A program made the position numbers and the translations under genes. The notes beneath the pieces were generated by a model. That model had not been told where the DNA came from, did not search any database, and saw only the letters and a list, made by a program, of their open reading frames with translations. From Orthonyx spaldingii (Eukaryota; Chordata; Aves; Passeriformes; Orthonychidae), in assembly GCA_013397795.1 (NCBI GenBank), contig VZTJ01004286.1, forward strand, positions 4,293,734-4,357,733: a DNA stretch of 64,000 bases, given 5' to 3'. Of the stretch, positions 54,701 to 64,000 are shown piece by piece; positions within the stretch are counted from its first letter, which is position 1, and every line of letters begins with the position of its first letter.

Positions 54701-56146
54701 AGTCACTGTTGAAAGCCCTTTCAGGGAGATGCCAAATTAATTACCAAAGCACCACAGAGTCCAAAGTCATGCCAAATTTATCAACATGGTGAGAGATGAG
54801 TCATCTCAGGAAATGCCAGGAGCTCCTCTGTCACCAGCCACAAGGCAAGGCCAGTTTTTGCTCCTGACAGGAAGAAAAATACTGAATAATCTGAAATGGA
54901 TCACATCAGTCACTGGACAGGAGGTAGCAGAACATTAGGATGGCCTGCAAAATCTGTTTGTGTCACTGAAAAAGAAGTGGAGATGTTTTTCAATGTGCTG
55001 CTGTGCAGGAGAAGCATCCTACTTCCTTCCTCATCGCTGCTTCGGAGAGCGCACAAAGAATGCTCCTCCAAGAGTAAATTATTTAGGCAGTCATCTCAGC
55101 CAGTTATTTCCGCTCATTTCTGAGGAACAATACGGCTCCGCCTGGGATTTAAACCAGCAGCAATGAAATGGTGCCCAGTTGACTCCAACTCCAGAAAACA
55201 AGCAGAGGATGGACAGAGAACACCACAAAACCATTGCTAATAGAGGAGGATGCAACACACACTTAACGTGACTTAAAACACAGATGTGCAACCACAGGAG
55301 CTGCAGCTCTCCATAAAAAAAAGGCTCCATCTTCACATCCTGTGAAGGAATGAAGGAATAGACTTTCCTGCTAGAAGACAGCTGGGTTTTCTACTTTCAT
55401 TAGAATTGCTCTAATCTTGTTGTGACAGTGTAGAGCAAACCAGAGGATGCTGCGAGTTAAACGCCGTCATTTGCCTGTAAGTTTTCCGAGGGAACAGGGC
55501 TGCCAAATCAGACCACCGCAAAGTGAGGATGTGACAGCTCTAACTAGGGCAATTTCAGTCAGGGAAGGATATAAATAAATGAAGAAATGGGGGAAAAAAG
55601 AAATAACAGAGAAACTATACATTACAGGAGGGAAGGGGAAAAAAGAAATGCAGCTACTACTGAAGACAAAAGTTGGCTGTATGTTTATTTAATGCTCTCC
55701 AAACCATTATTCTGTTCCTCACGTGCTTGATGCACCCTGGTTTAAGAGTGGGAGAGGGGAGAGAAAGCTGAGGGTCAAAGCAAAGCACTTGCTTGCCTGA
55801 TTGCACTCTTTCTAAAGGAAACCCAGCTAGGACTTGGTCCCAGCAGCACTGACAGAGGCAGGCACGTACCTCCCAATGTTTATGGAGGTGGTTTCAAGTC
55901 TCAGGCACGTGAACCCTGCATGGAAAAAGTCTGTGCTGTGATGTGACAGCCAAAGCAGGCAACAACCTGACACCCTGACCCTGATTCGCTCTAAATTCTA
56001 GGGGAATCAAAGAGGCTCTGTAATGAGACTACTGGAAAATCAGATCTACCTGAGCATTCTCCGAAACAGAGGCCAGGGCCTCTCTGCTGCCACCCGTCTC
56101 CTGCGAGATTATAAAACATTAAGCCAGGGAAAAAGAAATTTAAATT

Positions 56147-56164
56147 AAAAAAAAAAAAAAAAAA
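56147..56164. repeat. homopolymer A tract (18)
   Basis: There are eighteen consecutive A on the + strand, preceded by AAATTTAAATT. On the TNIK-sense strand it reads as poly-T. Confidence 0.9.
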
Positions 56165-56854
56165 TCTCAGAATTGTCAGTAAATTTAGATGTGCAGCCAT
56201 TTAATAAGATTGCAATTCTTTTTAAGAAATATTTTCTCAGGAAACAGTCTGAGAATTGAATATAGTTCAGTCCATCTGGTTCCAGCCCTTCATCCTTTTG
56301 TCTTTCTTAGCATCAAAAAAATGGAATTCACCTCTAAAGCCAGAGAGCCCTCAGTGACTGTGGATGGCCTAGAAGCAGAGCTGAAGCCTGGTGGTCAACA
56401 AAGTAGTACTGAGGAGTGTTTTTTTAATACCTGCACTTTGAAAGGTTTTGGCAACATTTCCTTTTTCGTCTTGACCTCACCACAATTATTATTCCACTTC
56501 TGGTCAAGACCAGCTCATCCACAACGGTGTCTATCAGGAACTCCGTGGTCCTGCTAGGTCCGTGATATCCAGAGTCAAGATCTCCTGTAGCCAGTCACCA
56601 AGTGCATGACAAGGTGCAGCAGAACCTCCTGCCAGGGACAGCTTGGGCAGCAGAGCTGCCTCCAGCTGTAGATTCTGAGCCAGAGACTCCACGTTTGCCT
56701 GCCAGCAGCGTCCACATCACCCCAATAAGACATATATTGAGACAATTCCTGTTTGACCTCCTCACCTGCTGCCTGTACCAATACCTGTTGTAGGGCAGCC
56801 AGTGGAGCAGCTGGATGTGACCATGAGCTGTCCCTGAGCACTGGAGCTGCACCC

Positions 56855-56890
56855 ACAGGCAGGTTCCTGGTCACAGGCAGGTTCCTGGTC
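56855..56890. repeat. two-copy perfect tandem repeat, period 18
   Basis: ACAGGCAGGTTCCTGGTC occurs twice back to back on the + strand. The repeat is intronic. The 18-base period keeps any reading frame open. Confidence 0.92.
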
Positions 56891-59800
56891 CAGCTCAGCC
56901 CCCGACTCGCCCGCGCTTCCCCTGACCCAGTTCCACGCTGGGAAACTGGATTATGGCTCTCATTGATCCACTCGGTTTTCTGCTTCCATTTTGCTGGTGA
57001 AGCAGTGAAAGAGGTCATCCCTCCCTGCCATGGCTGCTGAGGCAGCTTCCTACCTACCAAAGAGCAGAGCTTATCTCCTTGGAGCTCCTTGCTAGCAACC
57101 AAGAGCCAGACAGCAAAAATATCTTGGAACTGTTAAAAACAGAAAGTGTGACAACCAAGACGTGTTCCTGGATACACAGAGCACCTTCCCAATCTGTACT
57201 CACAAAGCTTAAAAAAGGGCTGCCAGTACATACTACAGACAGTATTTTATATTATCTTTACAGTGTAGTCCACAGCATCCATCACCAAGATGCTGATGGT
57301 GTGCTGAAGGACAGACTTTTATTGTCAGCAGGAGATACCCATCGCAGCTGAAGATTCTGTAATTACTGTTTCTTGAGAGAAAATGGAAGATTTATTGTTC
57401 ACATAATAGTCAATGAAGGTCTTTTCTGGAGTAGAATAGTGGCTTACTTACAGGCCTTCATCTATGTCTCACATTGTATTATACAAGATTAAATAGTTCA
57501 ATTTCTTCAGGCTGGGATTTTAGGTAATGTGTGGATTGTCCAGCAGTAATTAAAAGGACAGAAGCTACTTGTACTGCCTGCTGTGCCCTCCCCAGTCAGC
57601 TGGTACAGGGGTACCAGTGGGGACTCTCTTCCTACCCACACAGTTTCTGGCTGTATTTCTTTAAGTTATGAAACCACAGGTAGAGAAGATTTGTACTCTG
57701 TCCTTGGATAAAGGTCTTCAGCTGAGATCAAAGCAGTTAGCTATAATTGCAGAGAAAAGGTTGCAAAACAAATCTTAATTTATCAGTAGGGATTTTTCAC
57801 CTCCTTAAAATATGTGCCATCTAGAGCAGGCAACAGAGACAGGAAGGCAGGAGAAAATCATCCATCATTAGAAAAGCTGCCCTCATTCCCTGTTTTGCCA
57901 TTAGCCACAACAAAAATCCTAAACACAAACAAAATCTCAGTGTTGTGTATGATGTGTCTCCCTTAAAAAATGTCTTTTAAATGAACACTGCATGCACAAA
58001 GTCAGGGATCCCACCACTGCAATGTTTCTGCCTTCTCTGCATCCTCTTTCTCCCAGCCTCTTGTTAAAGTCAAGACCAGATTGTTTAATTCCAGCAGAAA
58101 TTTCGGGAGAAATCACAATTCCAGACAGAGGCAGAAAATGCCAGACAAAGACCACAAGACCAAATGACTCCAAACTGAAGACAGACAAAGACTAATGGGA
58201 AATAAAGAGCATCATTTATAAGTGAGAGTAATTAATCACCAGCAGGGATTGATGGATGAGCAAGGGAACCACTGATGCTTGAAGGATTTACACCAAAATT
58301 AAAAGTTTGATCTGAATAAGCTGCCCAAGCTGCAGCTATGCCACTTTGCATGAATTAACAGGTGGAGTCCATCATCTGCCAGATGGCAAGATCCAACCAC
58401 CCCAAAATCCAGGATTTCTCACAGGGATAGATGCTGGAAACAGAGAACTGACCCCTCCCTGTGCTAACCCACTCCATGATGCCATCCTGCTGCCCAGCCC
58501 AGCACCAAGGAGGAGATGCAGTGTAACCCCTCTGCCTGCACACTGGCACCACCTCACCACTTCAGCCCTTCTCAGAAGCTTTAAGACTAATTTAGGTGTT
58601 GCACAAACTTTTGGGACCTGGCTGAATTCCCACTTGTGAATGTACTGTGGGAGTTTGGTCATCACTTAAGCAGTTCTTCAGTGCAAGAGAATAAAAGAAT
58701 AAATAAACAGGACAGTCCAGCCATCATATAAACACCAGAAACATGCAAGGCAAAAGGGAGGGAATAAAGAACAGTTCTCTCCCCTTTTACCTCAGCCTAG
58801 CATTAAAAAGACAAGACACATTCCAAACCATAAGCCTCTATGAATGAAAAACTGGCAGAGTCAATAAAATGTGAAGTAAGCCTAATTCATTTTTACTATA
58901 TGACCTACTTTCAGCAGGTTTTGATTCACATGAGCAGCTAGAGCTTCAAGGTGGTGATTCGGCAAGGTCTGTTCATTAAAGTCATTCTTTTCTTTATGGC
59001 TTTCAGCTTCAAGGGATAAGAAAACACATTTCTGTCAGAGGCATTCGCCAAAAAGGTTCCCCCAGCACGAATGCAGCAGCAGCCAGGGAAAAAATGGATA
59101 TGAATGTAAATGCTGCTTCAGAAGTGAAAGATGATGGGAGTGAAGTAAAACTTAATTGCTGGAGGTGACGCCTCCTGCACTGTGCTTGAACGCTTGCTGG
59201 GTCCCACCTGAAGCCCTGCAGGGTGGGCAGGGATGTTCTAGGGGGGACCAGGGTGATGGTCCCTGCCCCCCAAACATCCCCTTGCTGCCAGCCTGGAGGT
59301 GTCCTGCCACCACGGACCCCTCTGTCCCTACAAAGGAACAGTGCCTGTTTGCTCTGACAGGCCAGGATGTGACTCCAAGGTGCAGGGCTGGGACCCCTGT
59401 ACCACCACCTGGCAGCAACAAACCCCTTGGGGCTTCCCCAGAGCGCTCCCTCCCACCCTTGTACACCTTGGAGTAAGAGCTGTGACAGCTTTTCACCCCC
59501 CCACACTGTCTCCTCAGGAGAAAAAAGAAATGGAATTTGAAATAACCTGCTGGCTCCTAGTTCTTCATCACACCCAACTAGTCCTGGAGCAATAACTGGG
59601 ACTGGATCTTAGATGAAATGCTGCAGAAAGTAATTTTCCATTTTGATTGGACCATATTCTCTCCCGATTCTAAAAGGGCTGTTCATATGCTTGGGCTGAG
59701 CATGTAAATAAACACATTAGGAGCAAATATGGATGAGATTGAGCATTGATTGATTTATCCCTAAATAACCACAGAGGTGATCTCCTCTCCTCACTGCAAC

Positions 59801-61463
59801 ACCAAGCAAGCTGGGTACCTCATCTCTACACAGCCCAGAATTTGCAAAGCTGTGGGGAACTCAACCTAACCAAAACAAGTCATTTGCTCTGTAAGCAGAT
59901 ACCTCTTCTGTTCAAACAAGATGTGCTTTGACATCTCCCTGGCTAACCCTGACACCAGGGTAGCTATTCCAGAATAGCATCCCTGTTACCTGCACTGCCT
60001 AGGGCAGCCAGGAAAGGATGGATGAACATACAGGTCCCTCCACTGCAGTTTTCACTGTCTGCTCAGTCCCAGCTTCAAGTTTCTCCAACATTACAGAAAA
60101 TTAGCAAGAAACAGTATTTTGACAAAAGCTGAGAGTCCTGTACCAGGACAACACAGATCTGCAGGCAAGGCTGGAGTGAGCCACCCCTTGCCAAAGTCAC
60201 TGCAGCAGAGATCAGTTACAGGCCCTTCAGAACAATCTGCCAAAATAACAGTAATTAGAAAATAAAGAGTTCATTTCTGTGCTCCTCTCGGGCTGCTAGC
60301 TGACAGCTTTGCTCCAGCTGGAATGGAGGGCACTGGCACCTCACCCAGAAGCTGCTCCCACAAAGGGCACTTCACATTCCTCCAGGAGCAGCCACGCTTC
60401 ACCTCGGGCCAGGGCAGGAAAAGGCATATGACTGAGAAAGGGGAGCCTTGGAAGACCTCTCATTAAATGTCTCCACGTGGAGTGAGCAGAGCTAGCTGGA
60501 ACAGCAGCAGCTCATGCTGCAAAACTGTGTTAAAAACAAGGCAAAACCCCAGAATTGGAACCAAAGCTTAAAAATCCTGCACATTCCCCAGACAGGTGTT
60601 GTGTTATACACATATTTTACAGTGAAGAGAAGAAAAAAAAAAAGGGGAAGAAAAAAGGAATTTAACTTTTTTCTAGAAGGAAACCATTATTTGAATATTT
60701 TGGCTGAGAAGAATTTCCTTCCGTCATCAGCAAAGCAAAGGATCTGTGAGAAAATGTCCTTCCTGCAAAAAGGGGGCAAACATTTTCTGGCTTGAGGCTA
60801 AAAAATGAAGCAATAAACCCTCCAAAGCTCAACTGAATAAAATTCCATGAGAGCTTTTAGGCGGAGCTGAGCCTGACCTTAAGCCTGGCCTGACTAACTG
60901 TAGCCTTCTCATGAGATTAAATAAAAACAAAAAATCATGCCCTGTGCCTTGCTGTTCTGATGGACACACCCTCCTGGCATCAGCCCTGGCTTGCCACCAG
61001 TCAGTACATTTGAGACTTAGCTCACTTCTGTTCACCTTGAAGCAAAACACGCAGCTATACAAATGAGTATTTTCCATATTTTCAATGCAAATGGAGGATT
61101 ATTCAAAAATCAGTTGCTCTCACCCTCCTAGGAGACATGGAAAGGTCATGGAGCAGGCTGCAGAATACTTTCCCAGCCTTCTTCAGAAGTATTTAAACTT
61201 ACATGATTTCTCTATTTTAAGGCCTTCTCTGAGGCTTCTTCCCAAAAGTTCCAAAAAATAATAAATTAAAACGAAACCGCTCTACTAAAAGAGGACACCT
61301 AAGGACAAGCAAGTGTGGGCAGGGAAATAGATTTCGGTACTTCTATGAACTCTGGCAGCAAAGACACGGGCAGATGGAAGCAGCAGCAAGGGAGCTCAGC
61401 TCAGCAGATCATGTGCCCGGCAGGAGGGTGCCCAGCAATGCCACCCAGCAGTGGGCACCTGGC

Positions 61464-61503
61464 TCCAGAGACACAATTCCCATTCCAGAGACACGATTCC
61501 CAT
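61464..61503. repeat. two-copy tandem repeat, period 20
   Basis: TCCAGAGACACAATTCCCAT is followed immediately by TCCAGAGACACGATTCCCAT, with one mismatch. It lies within a GC- and CpG-enriched part of the large intron. Confidence 0.92.
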
Positions 61504-64000
61504 TCCTCGATCTCGCTGGAGCCAAGGGCAGGCTCCGTGCAGAGGCAGAGGCTGGTCTGGGCAGCACCCATGGTGCCCGGGAGACACCAGGCTGGAAAGG
61601 AGAGCGGAGAAGGGACGAGGGGATGGATGTGGGAAGCAGGGCAGCCCCGCTGCCTCCCCAGGGCCGGGGAGCTGCCAAGGCTGGCAGCGGAGATGCTGCA
61701 GGATTGCGCTCGCTTGGCTCAGCACGGGCACGGAGCTGCCTGTGAGTCACAGCTCTGCACCACTCGGCCCCGCTTCCCTCCCCTCCCAACTGGCTTGAGT
61801 ATTAGATGTATTATTATTTCTCTCTCCTTTCTTTGTTTGTTTTTTTTTTTCCTCACTGGCTGTTTCACCGCTCACCAAAATATCTTCTGCTCAAGGGAGG
61901 GAGATGCAGAGGGCGAAAGCCGGGGCCGACGGGGAACCTGCCAGCCCCAGCCCCAGCCAGCCCCACGGCCACAGTGGAGAAGCATCTGGGATATGGACTT
62001 TTATTTTCCACTCACTTAGTCAGAAACTCCTTGTAGGAGGTTTGCTGGTTCATATAAAGCTGCAATAACAAAACAGGTTTTCAGTGTTTAATTCACAACA
62101 CTGACCTGGGCTCTAAAAGCCTCTAATTTTGCCATGAGCTCCTGGCTAACGGGATGTCCCCAATCTTTCCAGTGGGTCCTTTAGAGATTCAAGTAATCTC
62201 TGGCACACCCAGAGATTCTTCTTGTCTCCTTCCATCTTAAAAAATAAAGTAAAATCTATAATAATTAATATTAAACTGAGTTAATAGAGCCAGAAAGATT
62301 AAGTGGCAGTCCTGCTGATATCTACAGGAATGTGCCAGAATTTGATGGGAAGAGATCCACGGAGCTGCTCTCCAGGTACCAGAGGTCAGTGCAGATATTT
62401 GGGCTGCAAGTCCATTTCTCAGGATGATATTTAATGAAGATGAAGGATGGGGATGTGCTCCAGCTGGAACACGATGCACCAAGTGATAGCTAACATGGCC
62501 ACTGGTTATTGGTTCTGGCTGGATGCACAAATGTGCCGGGGTTTGAGTGGGCAGTGGAGTGTAAACCATCCATGTTCAGTGTTTGCATGGGATCCACCAT
62601 AACCCAGGTTATGGAAAGAGCCCACAGGTGGTACCAAAAGTAAGAGTTCATTCTGAACAGACCATAGAAAGAGGTATTTGAAGCTGTCGGAGAAGAGGAG
62701 ATGCCACCCATCTTGGACCAGAGAAGGGCTGCAGCCTGGGCGGGCACACACAAATGCTTCAGGTCTTACCCCCAGAGGGAAGGCAGCCCCTAAAGTCAGC
62801 TGGGTAATTCAGTCTTGTGTCCCCATCTTGGCTGCTGGCAGAGGGGCTGGTGAGTTACCTTCAGGAAAAGAGATTTGCCCCATTCCAACAGCTTGCAGAG
62901 GCCACAGACAGACAGCACAATGCCACCAGCAGAGCAGAGTCAGGCCAGGCTCAGCAGAAAGGGCTTGGCTGCTCTGACTGGGGGCTACAGTTTCCATGGT
63001 TAAGTTTTCATTCAAAAGCCAAAGCTGCCCATATACAAAGCAAACTAAATCAGTTTAAACAGTGAACCCTGTAACTACACAGTCACCTTCCTGTGCAGAA
63101 AAACACTGCTCTTCACAGATGCCTTCTGCTTGTTGAGATCTAAGGTGTGTCTGCATCCTCCACAAGAGACCACGGCCGGTGCCAGGCCCTGGGAATGCAC
63201 AGATTGTGTGTGACGCCACCAAAAACTATCCTGGGTCCAGGTAATCTGTGTCCACAGCTGCCCTCTCACTCAGCTCCCTTTTATCCATTCTTCAAAGTCT
63301 CCCCTGATGCTGCTAAAAGTGATCTCGTTCCTGCGCCGAGCCAGTCAAATTTGTTGTCATCAATTCTGCACTCACACAGGTTTTCTCCTCTGCTGCTGAA
63401 GACAGACCAGCTTCTCTGCAGGACCCCAGGTCCTGCAGGGACCACAGCCAAGTCTGCAGCTACTGAAAGGACCTCCTTCCTTGGCACTCTTTGCAGCAGC
63501 AAGGGCTCTTTAGAGGATGGAGCAACTGCAAAGTTCATTCCCCCAGCTAACAAACAGCCTTCTCTGCACTGAGTGCTGAACCAAAGATGTGCTGAGACTC
63601 GGCTGGTTTTTTCAGCAGCAGCTTTCCCTCAATACTGACCTCGAAGCCAGTTTTTGTTTGAGGACTCAAGGTCAGTCAGACTTTGGGAGAGGCAGAGGGT
63701 ATCTGCTATAGGATGGTTTGTGCACACACAGGGCACATATCTCAGGTGAATGGAGTAACCTGGATACTTCAGTAACTGACTTGGGCTTACCCAAACATAC
63801 CCCACAATCCTCACACCTCAAACTCTTTGCTAAATCCAGTGTTTCCTGCTTCAGCTGCACCTCTGCTTTTCCCCCTGGGTGAATCCCTTTTCTTTCACAG
63901 CATTCTCTGCACTTCCATTCCTTTTGCTAAACTCAGTAGTAGATCTTGTGGTAGCCTGTAATGGTGGGCATCAATAAAACAAACCAGCCTTGTGAGTCTT

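Larger units (their letters stand above)
27691..64000 (-). other. TNIK: large 5' intron sequence of TNIK, about 36 kb, no coding exon recognised
   Basis: Upstream of the residue 42-60 exon I looked on the minus strand for the preceding TNIK exons (glycine-rich loop and start codon) and found neither. The gene's first introns are known to be very long in vertebrates, so all of this is best read as intron. It contains one clear CR1 copy (41313-41572), a doubtful one (51672-51750), simple repeats, a CpG-enriched stretch (61400-61960) and AT-rich segments. Everything between the listed elements is unique sequence in which I recognise no gene. The acceptor for the 27690 exon is TCTTTTGCAG. Confidence 0.8.

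Noticed and set aside
27691..64000. CRISPR array, tRNA, rRNA or endogenous retrovirus
   Set aside because: I saw no regularly spaced repeats, no cloverleaf-type gene, no ribosomal sequence and no retroviral gene or LTR pair.

Overview
The window looks like a piece of a bird chromosome. The evidence is a vertebrate intron-exon gene on the minus strand together with several truncated CR1 LINE 3' ends, the typical avian/sauropsid retroposon. There is no bacterial-type gene organisation, no RNA operon and no CRISPR array.

The only gene I can support is TNIK (Traf2- and Nck-interacting kinase, a germinal-centre STE20 kinase, MAP4K family). It runs right to left. Ten coding exons lie between 27690 and 1, with AG acceptors and GT donors (the leftmost exon has only its acceptor in view) and matching codon phases. 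Joined, they give 350 codons plus split codons without a stop, equivalent to human TNIK residues about 42 to 391. This covers most of the kinase domain (catalytic Lys, HRD, DFG, APE), the acidic linker and the start of the Glu/Gln/Arg-rich coiled coil. The exons for residues 1-41 (start codon and glycine-rich loop) are not in the window and should lie beyond 64000. The gene continues past base 1 into the rest of the coiled coil and the C-terminal CNH domain.

Layout: 1-2808 holds the kinase C-terminal end, linker and coiled-coil exons; 6763-14906 the central kinase exons; 23193-23318 and 27634-27690 the N-lobe exons; and 27691-64000 is about 36 kb of 5' intron. The introns hold five clear CR1 fragments (one sense, four antisense relative to the + strand) and one decayed candidate, plus homopolymer tracts, short tandem duplications and AT-rich stretches that could be conserved regulatory DNA.

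I did not find a convincing new biological system. The observations most worth checking are the exon-by-exon GC3 mosaic of TNIK, a small signal-peptide-like reading frame with a TATA-like upstream context and a good donor in the large intron (50743-50922, minus), two long uninterrupted + strand frames (30647-31468 and 61315-62019), a weak donor next to a CCU-repeat in the first visible intron, and several candidate regulatory elements.
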